From: Zygnema cylindricum
Taxonomy: Eukaryota > Streptophyta > Zygnematophyceae > Zygnematales > Zygnemataceae
Direction of reading: 5' to 3'
Assembly (NCBI GenBank): GCA_037447655.1
Contig: JBBHKE010003381.1
Location: 279,574-315,799 of the forward strand
DNA: 36,226 nt
Part shown: piece by piece, positions 21,867 to 32,709 of the stretch
Layout: every line of letters starts with the position of its first letter
How positions within the stretch are numbered: the first letter of the stretch is position 1
Made by a program: the position numbers and the translations under genes
The notes under the pieces: model-generated
Databases searched by the model: none
Seen by the model: the letters and a program-made list of their open reading frames with translations, nothing else
Told to the model about the DNA's origin: nothing

Positions 21867-22192
21867 TGAAAAATAAGCTTTAGTAAGTCTTATAAATTAG
21901 AGTCTAGGACTTAGAATATTTTGGACCACCAACTATTCATTATTAACTATATTTCGTGTGGAGTTTTAGTATCTACTCGAGTAGTTATCTTTGAGTAAAT
22001 TAGTGTGTTAAATATCTCACGGATATTTAGGGTGTAGATAATGTTATTAGACAATTCTGACCAAGTACATAGTATTTGGGAGTAGATTTTCAGGTGAACC
22101 TTGTACATACGTTTTAGATGTTTTCTAGATCATTTGATTATTTAGTTCAATTAGGAACAATCAGGTTGACACAGAATGTATATTCTACACAG
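21867..22192 (+). repeat. Possible 3' LTR of the Copia remnant
   Basis: Sequence following the polypurine run starts TGAAAAATAA. A TG...CA unit could end at TATTCTACA near 22192. No second LTR copy is in the window to confirm the right boundary, so the end is a guess. Confidence 0.35.
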
Positions 22193-22242
22193 AGTTAAGG
22201 AAATGAGAGCAGTAAGTGCACTTTAAGCCGTGATATGTTTTA

Positions 22243-22980
22243 TTGTTATTGATTTGGCTGTGGTATATGTTTGATTGGTTGAAAGACCTCTTTCATTTGG
22301 AGTTACATATCTTGCACTATAGATCTAGTCTACTAGGCATTTCTCTTTGGGTTTGCTTTTGCTATCATGTCTACTGGTGGCTCAGTGGCTCAGTCTTTGC
22401 AGACGCGAGCGCTCTTCCCGCACATGTTGCAGACGCGAGTGCTCCTCCCGCACATGCTTCTGGGACGAACATACCAGCTAGTGCGAGTGTGACGCCGAGT
22501 GCTAGTGGATCACAATCAAGTCAGAGTGCGTATAACCTTCAACAAGAGTCAATTTCTTTACTGTCCCACTTATTGTTTTATTGGGGCATTTATGTAGAAT
22601 TTAAGGAAAACAAAAATTGGCAATATGCAAAATTACAATATGAAAACATGCGTAATAACACTAACTTGCTATGCACTCTACCTTCCACCTTTCAAGTCGT
22701 AACCTCATAACCTACCAGCTGTGATTGTCAATATATCTAGATCAAGTATGTTTAGCCTCACCTGAAGTTATAAACAATTCCACTGCTTTTTAGGTGAAGC
22801 CCGGTTGATAAATGACCCCGAGAGGAGCCATTGCAAATATTGTGAGAACATACTATTAACCGTATGGCGCCCCCACTATTAACTGTCTCTTTCTGGCAAA
22901 TGCTGGAGAGGCTGTTTGACCAGGGCGCCATTGACATTCCAACAGCAGACAGCGCAAACGTGCCCATGAAAATCTGAAGT
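22243..22980 (+). pseudogene. Unassigned region, possibly decayed hAT transposase N-terminus
   Basis: A 155-codon frame (22243-22710) has an Ala/Ser/Pro-rich part encoded by a 30-bp tandem duplication (TTGCAGACGCGAGYGCTC units near 22407 and 22437). Downstream, after a possible AG acceptor near 22793, the plus strand reads PERSHCKYCEN, which resembles the first Cys pair of a BED-type zinc finger. Cys/His-like remnants in shifted frames follow, and near 22945 a frame reads ANVPMKI. BED fingers with an NVP block start many plant hAT transposases (established knowledge). The assignment here is weak, and the region may be only low-complexity DNA. Confidence 0.25.
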
Positions 22981-23168
22981 AGACAGACAAAACAATTAAA
23001 GATTATAAAAGCAAAAAGTGTGAAAGGAGGAAGTGAAACAACAAGTTTATTTGATAGCTATACTGGTTGAAACATGTTTCAAAATTTCAATCTGTCACCT
23101 GCCTCTGGTTTGTCCATTTCGATGTGATTATTTTTTCATTTAGTGCGATTTCACGTGCGAGCGCGATT

Positions 23169-23870
23169 GTATTAAATCATTATTTGTACCTTTTTACTTA
23201 AAAACGTACAATTTTGCACGGTCGAACGTCGTCCGTACTCCACACTTTTTAAAACGAACCTATATTACAATTTTGTTACGCTAATTAAACTTACCTAAAT
23301 TAGAATAATGAAAAAATTAGAATCATTTACTATATTTGATGTAATAAAGTCGAAATTTCGAGCGACCGAATTAGAGTAATTTACTCTAATTACGATTCGC
23401 GGTGTACTGTAAACCACGCATCGTAATTAGAGTAATGAAAAAATTAGAGTAAAAAAAGAGAAAAAAATAATTAGAGTAATTTACTCTAGTTTATGTGATA
23501 GTACTGTTTCAGAAAGGAATTTACTCTAATTTATGCGGTGTACTCTAATTTGGCAAGTTAGTATCCTCAACTGTAAATAAGGTATTCGTACAGAATCTGA
23601 CAAAACGTACAGTTTATCGTCACTATGACGTTTTCACTGCGCGGATTGTTAAAACGCAGTTACATGATAATGGCCTGTATTAAATCATTATTTGTACTTT
23701 TACATTTATAAAAGTACAATTTTGCACGGACGGATGTCATCCGTACTCCACACTATTTAAAACGAACATATATTAGAATTAAAAACGCTAATTAAACCTT
23801 ACCTTAAATAGTATAATGAAAAAATTAGAATCATTTACTCTATTTGATGTGATAGAGTCGAAATTTCGAN
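23169..23870. repeat. Tandem array of a 508-bp ATTAGAGTAA-family unit, cut by a gap
   Basis: GTATTAAATCATTATTTGTAC starts at 23169 and again at 23677, a period of 508 bp. The second unit follows the first closely through CGTACTCCACACT, ATGAAAAAATTAGAATC and GTCGAAATTTCGA, where the N run begins. Between them lie copies of GTAATTAGAGTAATG and an inverted pair centred near 23405 (TAATTACGATTCGCGGTG facing CCACGCATCGTAATTA). Confidence 0.8.
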
Positions 23871-23879
23871 NNNNNNNNN
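23871..23879. other. Run of nine Ns
   Basis: An assembly gap or masked bases exactly where the second tandem unit would continue past GTCGAAATTTCGA. The true number of units here is unknown. Confidence 0.98.
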
Positions 23880-24110
23880 GACAGGCCGGCGGTACTGAAG
23901 CGTCTAAAAAGTGGATGCGTCTAAAAATTTGAAACGCACTTTACTGTGACATCGGAGGTTTCGTATCAAGTTTTCATCAGCAAAAAACCATCCGGAAAAC
24001 ATCCAGCGGAAATCGCATTCAACACAATGCCCGAAAGGTACATTAGAAGAATCTAGCGATGAAAGTAGTTGCTGGCAGGCTAGCAGGTTTAGACTGCTAT
24101 CAGGATAGCA

Positions 24111-25088
24111 ATTAAACGTCATGTCTAAATTTGAAAAAAAAATTGGACAAAAAAATATTTTTCTGTGAGTTTTGAGCGACTTTTTATTTAAACCGTCAGA
24201 TTTGGACGATCTGACGGTCGTTGATGAAAGTAACGATCTAAGAAGATCACATGAAAAGCTTATAACACAACTTACGATAGGACTATCGTCAGATTTGGAC
24301 GATCGGACGGTCGTTGATGAAAGTAGCGATCTAAGAAGATTACATGGAAAGCCCGTAACACAACTTACGCTAAAGGCGACCTACAAAAGGCCTACCAAAA
24401 AACGACTACTTTTGAACTATGCTTTGGAGGCTACAGTGTCATTTCACGCAAAGTTTAAAAATCTGCGTAGGTGAAAAATCTGCGAAGTCATGGCGGCCGG
24501 ACAGGAGAGGTTTACGCAAAGGCATGTCGAACAGCCACGGCTGCAAGGTCGTACGTCTACGATGTCACGCAATGACATGCGACAAACCAAATCGTTTCAA
24601 AAATTACGATGTGTCTTGCGAGTTGCGACGCTTCGAAATGTTTTGTAAAAATACGGTGCGGCAAAGACAAATTGTACACGGTGACGTCGTCACGGGTATT
24701 GTCGACGTATACAATCGTCACAAACTTAAGTAACAAATTCGAGTATACACATAGAGACACTTGAAATCCGGGTCCCCCGGATCCGCGCTAAAATACAAAG
24801 TAAGTTTGCTAAGTTACAAGTACATAGGGTCGTACCCTAAGGGTACTTTCGCATGTAACCAAAACTTCAGTCGTGTAGCTTTGTTTTTAGCGAAAAATTC
24901 TCCGTACTAATTTCATAACATTCGTATGTAAAGAAATGAAGCATAGTTCAAAAGTAAGTGAAAATAGGCCCATACAATATGCCTATTGTATATAAAACAT
25001 ACAATATGACCTTAAGACCCATATTGTATTGGTCGGAACATGAGTAAAAAATAGTAACAAGGTTGAGTTGCACATCGATCGATAGAGA
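24111..25088. repeat. Dispersed repeat family, unit 1 (about 978 bp)
   Basis: The junction string ATTAAACGTCATGTCTAAA starts at 24111, recurs at 25089, and appears as ATTAAACGTAATGTCTAAA at 36184. Unit 1 contains a 93-bp tandem duplication (24195 and 24288) and GATCGGACGGTCGTTGATG motifs. It also has a segment near 24560-24740 that matches both sides of the Gypsy insertion (28270-28321 and 35285-35440). The block at 24941-25125 matches 36038-36222 almost base for base. Confidence 0.8.
24195..24380. repeat. 93-bp tandem duplication, length divisible by three
   Basis: Two adjacent copies of a 93-bp unit begin GTCAGATTTGGACGATC. Both stay open in one frame and would encode 31-residue repeats of the form SDLDD-TVVDES-DLRR-H-KP-TQL. 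A third, more diverged copy starts near 25170. Changes among copies fall at all codon positions, so coding constraint is not supported. Confidence 0.75.
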
Positions 25089-25440
25089 ATTAAACGTCAT
25101 GTCTAAATTTTGAAAAACATTCGGACAAAAAAACAAAAGCTGTGAGTTTTGACGTTTTTTTTATTTAACCCGTCATATTTAGACGATCGGACGGTCGTTG
25201 ATCAAATTAGCGATCTAAGGCGATCACATGAAAAGCCCATAACACAACTCATCCTACGCCGCGTCAGTTCGCAAAAAAAATCGTCCGGCGGCGTGCGCTG
25301 TACTATTATCATACGTCATATTTGTACGTTCGTACAAGAGTGTGCACAAACGCACACACATACAGTGCCTACTCTACGCGAGTTTTGTGCCAAGTTTTGT
25401 GCACCTACCAAAGGCTTACCACAAAAAGCCTACTTTTGAA
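25089..25440. repeat. Dispersed repeat family, partial unit 2
   Basis: Follows unit 1 head to tail. It repeats ATTAAACGTCATGTCTAAA, CTGTGAGTTTTGA, CGATCGGACGGTCGTTGAT and GATCACATGAAAAGCCCAT in the same order, then diverges after about 25260. It ends near CCTACTTTTGAACTAT, which also ends the matching part in unit 1 at about 24420. Confidence 0.7.
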
Positions 25441-25479
25441 CTATAAAATGAAGTCGTTACTTTAAATAGTGACGGATTT

Positions 25480-27000
25480 AGACACGGGTGTAATTTGTGA
25501 CAGTTGTATAGAACTAAAAAACTCGTGACAATTGATGGCGTTTATAAAATAGCGCGTCTAGCTACTTTTGACATTGTAGATGTTTAGGGTTTGTGACATT
25601 TTGACGTCACGTTCAAATTATGACAGCGTCGACGTCACAAAATCTTAAAATTCCCGCCATGGTTTCCCGAAATTGTTTTTAGTATTTTCACACTCTACTT
25701 GCCATCAAAATACGCCCAACAATAGCAAAAAAAAAATCATTTTTAGAGATCTTTCATTTGATACCATTATTGAATTTTATCATTGCAAGAATTGTGAGAT
25801 AGACGCGGTAGTGGAAGCGAGAGAGAGGGAGAGGCGCTTTCATGGACTTCGATTTTGCGAAATGGCGTGCGTTGGTCGAGACCCCCTCCAAGGCCCTTGT
25901 ACGGAAAAAAGCGCACGGAAAAAAAAGTCACGCCTGGTTGGAAACGAGCAACGGGTTTTTTTTTTGGTAATACGGGCACAACAATTGTCAAAAACTTATG
26001 GCACGTGCAATAGCATCTACCTATCCGCTCAGTATTCATGGAACTTTATTTAAAATCACCCGCAAGGTGATTTTACATAAAGTTTGAAGATGAGCTGAAA
26101 AGACGTGAAAGTGGGTCTAAATGCGTTAGACGACAAACTGCATCGCGCTAGACGGCAAACTCTACTACACGTAAAGTTTCATGGTAGCGCAACTTGTACG
26201 ACGGTAATTTCAATTTTATGGTACAGCAGCGGATTTTCTCGTTTTTTTTCAAAGTTATCGAGGAAAATGACAGAAAAATAACTGTAACTTTATCACATGC
26301 AAAAGTACCCTAAGGGTGTGTGCCCATGTGTTTAAGTAGGGGTTTTTTTCCGTCGTTTTCACATGAAATGGGACTTGCAACAATAAAATCTTACGCCGAA
26401 TAAAAAATGGGCAAAAACCAAAGTACATTTTGTGTCATATTGGAACTTGGAAGTTATGTCAATTTGGCGGTAAAATCATCGCGACCCACTTCCACGTCGT
26501 GCCAGTTCATCTTCACACTTGTACTTGAATCAAATCCGACCTGATTTCAATTAAAACAATACCCTATGGACGAATAAAAAATTAGGATTGCACGCGTGAA
26601 ACGTCTTCGAAAAATTTAGCACGAGAGAAAGTACACGCTATTTTTTTCATTGCTCGTCAAGCGCATGTACGTAAGAAAATGAAAAGCATGTACGGAAAAA
26701 AAATCGTTGGGGTCTCGGACCTCCACTTTCATTCATGGGTCCTTTGCAAAAGTTTTTTTTTATATATTTTTGGTCTTAGTTTTATAAAATATCGAATAAT
26801 AAAAGATAAGAAAAAGAAATCGGGAAGCCATGGCGGAAAATCTACGTATTGATGACGTCACAAGGTAGCATGACTTCACTATGTCACAAAACCCTAAACA
26901 TCTACAAGGTCACAAAAACCTCAACGTCTACAACCGTCGCCGTTTTTGTAGACGTCACCAATTTTAGGAAGTTTCGTAGTCGTCTACATTTTATTTCGTA
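25480..27000. mobile_element. Large inverted-repeat element or inverted pair
   Basis: The left arm (about 25540-25690) carries TTGTAGATGTTTAGGGTTT, TGACGTCAC and CCGCCATGGTTTCCCGA. The right arm (about 26820-26930) carries the complements in mirrored order: GGGAAGCCATGGCGG, TGACGTCACAAGG and AAACCCTAAACATCTACAAG. Arms of roughly 150-250 bp with moderate divergence enclose about 1.1 kb. Long arms of this kind are seen in Mutator-like and foldback elements. I could not fix the ends or a target duplication. The interior has short frames only. Confidence 0.6.
26042..26084. repeat. 19-bp-arm hairpin
   Basis: AACTTTATTTAAAATCACC is followed by CGCAA and then GGTGATTTTACATAAAGTT. The arms pair at 18 of 19 positions. 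It lies in the interior of the large inverted-repeat element, close to its left arm. Confidence 0.9.
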
Positions 27001-27156
27001 GACTGTAGACGTTTACAATAGTCACATATTTGAATTAATGAAGGTTAATGATTGACATAAGAACACTTTGAAAAGTACACCGTAAAATATGCGCTAAAAT
27101 CCAAAGTAGCATTTCAAAGTTTCGGTTACATGGACACAAACCTTAAGTTGACCATT

Positions 27157-27298
27157 AGGGGCCAAAAGTGGTCGTTTAAAGGTCGTTTTCGATGACTGGA
27201 CAATAATGCACCGTTCAGATCAGGATCCGTAAATTGCGACGGCCATAATATGCCCGATCATTGAGAAAGTCCTTCGCAATGACCACTTTTAACCCCTT
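27157..27298. mobile_element. Small foldback element (MITE-like)
   Basis: A 142-bp segment whose ends AGGGGCCAAAAGTGGTCGTTT and AATGACCACTTTTAACCCCTT are complementary at about 18 of 21 positions. No convincing target duplication is seen. Confidence 0.55.
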
Positions 27299-28095
27299 TT
27301 GTCTTGTAGTGTTTTATACAGTTTCAGTGGTATTGGTTATCTAGAAATGCGATTTTTTCAGGTAAAAACCTCGAGGGTCGTGGCCTTATCCCGTGAGGGT
27401 GCTTTTCGGACCAAGGTCGATCGTAGAGCAAAATCGACCGATACTGTCATATTGCTCGATGGGATGTTTATACTTTTTAGCCATTCACAGCTCGACACGT
27501 TACCGAGGGCAACAAAACGATAAAAAAAGGGTAGAACAAAACATTTGAGAATATTTTTTTTCTCTCTCTCTTTTACGAGTCTCTATAATTTTCTTTGACC
27601 AACCAATCTGGTACGGGTCATCTACTTTCTAACTTCGAAAAGGTTATTAATTTTTATCACGCGTAATTTACTAATATTTTAATGTTGTTTTTTATATTCG
27701 CACATAACAAAATAATTGGATCGCTGGATTTTCCGCAGCTATTATTGAAGGTGCGTCTCCATGTGCCTAAGTAAGGGTTATTTTCTCTCGTTTTCTTGTA
27801 AAAATTAGAGCCTTACCGCGTAAATTTCAACCGTACAAAAAAAAACAAAAATTATAAGTATATTTTGCGTCATCATCGAATTCAGGATGTACTACATGTT
27901 GTCGACTTGTGTTTTTCGACCCACGGCCACGCCAAAAAACGTTACCTTCAACCTTTTCTTTAAAACACAAAGAAGATGTGTTTTAAAACAAAGTATTTTC
28001 GAAAATCAAATAGGAACATGTAGTCCCACGTGCAAAAAAAAAATCAGATAATTCCAAAAGAATTTAAGCGACGAGGAAAAGTGCACGATCCGCCA
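27299..28095. other. AT-rich repeat-derived DNA, no gene seen
   Basis: Contains a second copy of a motif string found near 26310: CCATGTGYCTAAGTARGGGTT followed by TCGTTTT. Open frames are short and show no domain. Confidence 0.45.
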
Positions 28096-28321
28096 TGTTT
28101 TGTTTGTTTGCGTTCAAGTACGACGAAGCAAAGTACACAATTTATTTGGTTTTGTCCTTTTCCGCCTGGTACGGATTTTATTTCGCCAAGGGTCTCAAGA
28201 TTCCAATGCCATTTCACGGCGAGCGGATAAGAGACTCAAAGGCAAAGTGCATCTTCTTCAACCGTGAAAAATCATGGCTGGATGGTGGTACGTCTACAAT
28301 GTCACGAAAAGTCATGCAGCG
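28096..28321. repeat. Left part of the repeat copy split by the Gypsy insertion
   Basis: From about 28265, CATGGCTGG...GTACGTCTACAATGTCACG matches the unbroken repeat near 24490-24575 (GTACGTCTACGATGTCACG). The match stops at the Gypsy LTR and resumes at 35285. Confidence 0.65.
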
Positions 28322-29269
28322 TGTAACAGTAATAGTGGATCGAACTTCATTGTAAATGGGTATTTAAGGGTTAGGAGTATAAAGTTATGAATTTGGTAGA
28401 CGTCCGCGAAAAAATCGCGCAATTTGGAGTTTTAATTCAAAATATATAGTGATAAGTGTATTTAGGTGACAGCGCGGGGTCAAACTAACAAGTGGGTATC
28501 ATTGAAACGGGTTAAGGGTCATATTAGTACCGAAATTTTGCGTGTACTTTTATAAATAACTAATGAAATATTTAGTCGTTAAGTGCGCGTGATGGTTCGT
28601 TTCGTACAATTTTTAGTACGAAACGTCATTTCACTTAATGGAATTTCGTAGGTAGTTTCGCGTGCCAAATTTCGACGCACGTTCGTGGGAAGTCGCGTTT
28701 CAATTGGCGCGCACTTTTGCACGTAAATGTTATGCAGTGAAACGTAACGGTTGATTGGTTGGTAAATGCTACGTAGTTAGTAAGAGATTTCGCACGTTTT
28801 TGCATTGGTCAGTCTGAGTCCTTGCTGATAAATGATTGGCCCAGGTAAAACCTGTTGAACCGAGCGTTGACTCTTGTCTCGATAGTGAAGTCTAAGAGAA
28901 GAGTAGACATCTTTTCCTTTAGGAAAATTTTGTGGAAATTCTGACTGATCTTCGTCCTGAGCGAAAAATACCAAATTGGAGCAATGGCATTTTTGCACCG
29001 GAATCCCTTGCAAACTAAGTACTGTTTTAGTAGTTAAGAGATATAATATTTAAAAGTGGAGAGTAATGGAAAATTCTCTAATAAGAAGGGTTGAGACACG
29101 AGGGCCAAAGACCAAGCTAAGGTTATGTGGACAAAAGCTTATTTTAATTTAAAGTTTATTATTATGTGAGTGATGTTCAATGTGAATGTGTATTTTCCAA
29201 TGTTTGGAATTTGTGGTTGAAATTGGTTGTAGTAATGGGATTTTCTGAGAGGTAGGAGATCCTATTACA
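28322..29269 (+). repeat. Gypsy 5' LTR, lacking the TATA segment
   Basis: Matches the solo LTR (691-1658) and the 3' LTR, except for a net 24-bp loss near 28870-28890. The other copies have GGCCTGGC...TCCAAGGCGAT...ATAAATAG there. The loss removes the only TATA-like sequence of the family's promoter. The hairpin GTTTCGTAC...GTACGAAAC is kept at 28599-28625. Confidence 0.93.
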
Positions 29270-29271
29270 CA

Positions 29272-29283
29272 TGGAATCGGAGC
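29272..29283 (+). other. Degenerate primer-binding site
   Basis: TGGAATCGGAGC lies two bases after the 5' LTR. It matches the methionine-tRNA site TGGTATCAGAGC at 10 of 12 positions. Confidence 0.7.
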
Positions 29284-30042
29284 TTTGGCTAGAAACCAAA
29301 AGAACTTTGCTCACCCGAAAATCCACTGCAATGAAAGGTGAGGGTGCTCTGACATGTGACGGTGAAACCACAATGTGAAGTGGTAGGGGATTGGAGGGAA
29401 ACTAACTGAATACACTGCCAGCAGCCGCTGGTTAGATGTGGGGCGTGCTTAGGTCCTAATTACTTAGGCGGGGTGGGCAGTGTAGCCACCGTTGAAACTC
29501 ACTCCAGTTACCTAGAGGCCAACCAAACTTGCCTTCTCCTAGCAATGATTCATGTGCAGAGGGAGGGCTTGAAGCCATGAAGGGTGAAGATGTGACAATT
29601 AGAGAGTATAAGATCCTGATGTAGTGGGAAATGGGAAATTTGTTAATGGTGGAGAAGAAAAGTGAAGCATTTTACTTGTTAAATAGCAAAGGAGTCCAGA
29701 AATGACTTAAAACTTTACAAACCATAAATTGTTACCTTTGATTGCTTTCAATTTTGCTATTGCAAATTTTGTGGTTGAATTTTACCTTTAAGAGCATTGA
29801 ATTTTGCTGTTGCAAAATTTGTTGGGAAAATTTTTACCTTTCTATTTCAATGTTTGGGAAAATTGAATTTTCACTAACTTACTTTTAATGTTTATTTGAT
29901 TTTCAGATTTTTATATCTTTCAAAAGATTTGTTAAGGGAAGGAAGTCTTGGATTGGAAAAATCTGAGGACTTCAAATCTGCTGCAAACTCTTTTGGATAA
30001 TTATACTTTACATTTTTTATTAATTGATTTTATCGTGTGATA
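29284..30042 (+). other. Gypsy untranslated leader
   Basis: The stretch between the primer site and gag holds no domain. It has T-rich tandem-like phrases: GAATTTTGCTRTTGCAAATTTT occurs twice near 29748 and 29797. Confidence 0.6.
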
Positions 30043-31125
30043 ATGGCAAATTCTGCTGGAAGCGTGAAATAGGAAATGCCTTTAATGTGTTGAAGAAACA
30101 TAGTGTGAAATTGGTAGAAATATTAAATAATCAATTTGTTGTTGAGGATGAAACAATTTTTGAGTTAAAAAGTGAATTGAAAGACGTTATGGAAAACATA
30201 AATATTTCAAATTAGAAATTGGATGAGCTAATTATTTTATTTTTTTCCATAAATGATGTTAATAACCAAAAGGGTGAAAGTGGTTAGATGAATGCCATTT
30301 TTAGGGAGGATGATCACGATAGACCTTAGAAGATTAGTGATCCGAAATTGTCTATCAGTGAAGCATCATCCTTCGATGTTAAAAAGATTGATGACTTAGA
30401 TGCTTAGATATTTCATATAGAGTATTATTTTGAATCTAATAATTGTGATCGCGATGATTACACTTATTTTACTATTAGTTGTCTGAAAGGTGATGCTTAG
30501 ATTTTGTATTACACTCAAAGAAAGACTAAGCTTATTCCTGATAATGCTGATTGGGAAGCTTTTAAGACCGTAATCAAATCGTGCTTCTTGTCTCACTTAT
30601 AAATCCAAAATCGAAAAAAAATGGCTGAACTGTAAGCAGACTCGATCTGTGAAAGATTATATTGTAGAATTTGACTCATTTAGCATGCATGTCTTGACCG
30701 ATAAAATGGCTAAGTTGCATTTTTTGAACTATCTCAATCCTATACTGAAATCAGAACTAAAACATCAAAAATTTATTAATTTGAAACAATTACAAGATAA
30801 GTCATTCGAATTAGAGGATAAATTGGGGTATAACCGGGAAACTCGATCATTCAGGGGTAATTTGAATGAAGTATCAGAGTGGGGTGAGGTGGAATTTGTG
30901 AAAAATGGTCTAAATGCAAGTTTGGTGAAAATGCATATTATTTTTTGGGGAAATCAGAGAGGTGGACAGAGTGTTAATGCAAAAAAACAAATTTCACAAT
31001 AGAGGGGGCTACATTAAGATTCCTAAACCAAACATTAATGCTCAGAAACCTAAACTTACCATACCCACATGCATTATCTGTCAAAAAAACAGGTCATAAT
31101 GCATATGAGTGTGTGCACAACTGAA
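30043..31125 (+). pseudogene. Gypsy gag, broken
   Basis: A start at 30043 (MANSAGSVK) runs into TAG after nine codons. The following frame has a helical Glu/Lys-rich N-terminal part (to about 30214), then a capsid-type domain with AEL/DWEAFK and YYTQRKTKL blocks around 30480-30600. A 117-codon frame at 30649-31002 continues the retrotransposon gag domain. A single CCHC knuckle is recognisable at about 31071-31118 (CIICQ then, in a shifted frame, GHNAYEC); a run of seven As between them throws the frame. Stops are mostly TAG. Confidence 0.8.
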
Positions 31126-31426
31126 TAACATTATCTATTATTACTTTGGAGAGGTGGGAAACGGAAAAGACTAGCTGAAAGTCTTCAGTAGAGTCGACAA
31201 GATCCAGAGGTTAAGGAGTTAACTCTAGAGGGCAAGCTATTGAATGGAAAGGATAGGATAGTTGAATTTATTATGATGCTAACTACACTGCATAGTTTAA
31301 AGAATCCTAAGGATGAAACTCTTAACAACAGACTTATGTTAAAATCAGACCTATGTTAGGAGAGTTAAGTAACGATGATATTTAACACAGTTTTATCAGA
31401 TTTGAGTCTTTATAGAAGGGAAACCA

Positions 31427-31747
31427 TTGAGAGTTATTGTAGATTCAGGCGATACAGATATTTTTATTTCACATAAGTTTGTTGAGGAAAATAAAATTCC
31501 TACAGTCATAAGGGAAAAACCTCTGCATGTTCAGGTGGCAAATGGTAATAAGTCCACATTAGATTTACAAACTGACACAATAGAAGTTGATATCCAGAGT
31601 CATAAAATGAAAATTGTGTGTAAAATAATGAAGTTGGGTAGTGAGAAGCTAATACTAGGAAAGCCTTGCTTAACAGAACATAAATTGAAAATTAATTCTG
31701 AAACTAACGCTTTGAGAATAAAGTATGAGAACGACTGGACGGTATGA
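31427..31747 (+). pseudogene. Gypsy aspartic protease
   Basis: A 106-codon frame with VIVDSGDTDIFISHKF near its start. Asp-Ser-Gly is the retropepsin catalytic triad (family usual: Asp-Ser-Gly-Ala-Thr). The LILGKPCL block near residue 75 is the conserved Ile-Leu-Gly turn of the same fold. The domain is open end to end, but it is separated from its neighbours by stops. Confidence 0.85.
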
Positions 31748-31825
31748 TTTTTGCTAATCAATTTAAAAAGCATTTAAAAGATAAAACAAATCATGCTTTC
31801 TTGTTATTACTAACTGAGGTAGTTA

Positions 31826-32300
31826 TTGATGAAGGGGGGGGGAGAAAACACTAACATTGATGTTTTTCCTAAATCAGACACGACTGAAAATCTTGTAAAA
31901 CAAAAATCTGATTTTGTAACTAACAAAAATAAATCTGATGTTGTTGTAAAAGATTTGATTTTTGAATTTCAAGATGTTTCTCCTAGTAATTTACCCTCAA
32001 GAATGCCATCATCCCAAGATGTAGAACATGTTATTAACCTGGAACTTGGATGTAATCCTCTTGTCAAAGGAATTTATAAGCACAGTTACTTTTAGTAGGA
32101 GGATTAAAGAAACAGATCAAGGAGCTTCTCGAGAAATTACATATTCAACCCAACAAATCACCGTACGGAGCACCGGTTCTCTTTTTCAAAAAGAAGGACG
32201 TAACGTTGAAAATTTGTGTCTACTATCGTAGTCTGAACAAGATTGCGGTGAATGAAACGAAATATCAGTAACTTTAGTATGATCGCTGCACCTTTGACGG
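31826..32300 (+). pseudogene. Gypsy reverse transcriptase N-terminus, catalytic core deleted
   Basis: The frame at 31826-32095 has the usual linker to reverse transcriptase (LPSRMPSSQDVEHVINL). After a frame shift, the fingers region is recognisable at about 32100-32260: [15 protein letters not shown] and [12 protein letters not shown]. It then jumps near 32265-32290 to the connection region before RNase H (WGAD...RAFEDIK). The palm with the catalytic YxDD motif is absent, so several hundred bases are missing. Confidence 0.85.
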
Positions 32301-32373
32301 ATTTACTTTAGAGAATGACACGTTTGTGTGGGGAGCCGATTAGAAGAGAGCTTTCGAGGATATAAAAGGGAAG

Positions 32374-32700
32374 TTGATCTCAACCCCTACACTAGTGTAT
32401 CTTGATCGTGCTGGGGAATTTGAAGTTCTGATCACTACTGATGCAACTGATAAAGGTCTAAGTGCAATCATAAGTCAAAAAGTTGGCAAACATTTTCATC
32501 TTATTGCTTTAGAGTCTAGGAAATTCAATGATGCTGAAAATAACTATCCAACACATGTAAAAGAATTACCTGCAATTGTTCATGCATTGGTGAAATGGCG
32601 TTGTTATTTGCATAAAAAAAATTTTACAGTTCACTGTGATAATAAGAAACTCTCCCATCTACAAAGTTTAAGTGATGCACAAATTATGACTGGTATATAA
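32374..32700 (+). pseudogene. Gypsy RNase H domain
   Basis: A 108-codon frame with the family blocks FEVLITTDATDKGLSAIISQ (first catalytic Asp in TTDAT), ESRKFNDAENNYPTHVKELPAIVHAL (catalytic Glu in KEL) and FTVHCDNKKLSHL (Asp in CDN). It ends at a TAA that has replaced an expected sense codon before RWMQKLAHF, which opens the next frame. Confidence 0.9.
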
Positions 32701-32709
32701 GTTAGGTGG

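Noticed and set aside
24172-24474. 100-codon frame as a protein gene
   Set aside because: It lies in a dispersed repeat, and substitutions among copies show no codon-position bias. It is kept only as a repeat observation.
25570-25590. Telomere-like TTTAGGG
   Set aside because: A single copy within an inverted-repeat arm, not an array.
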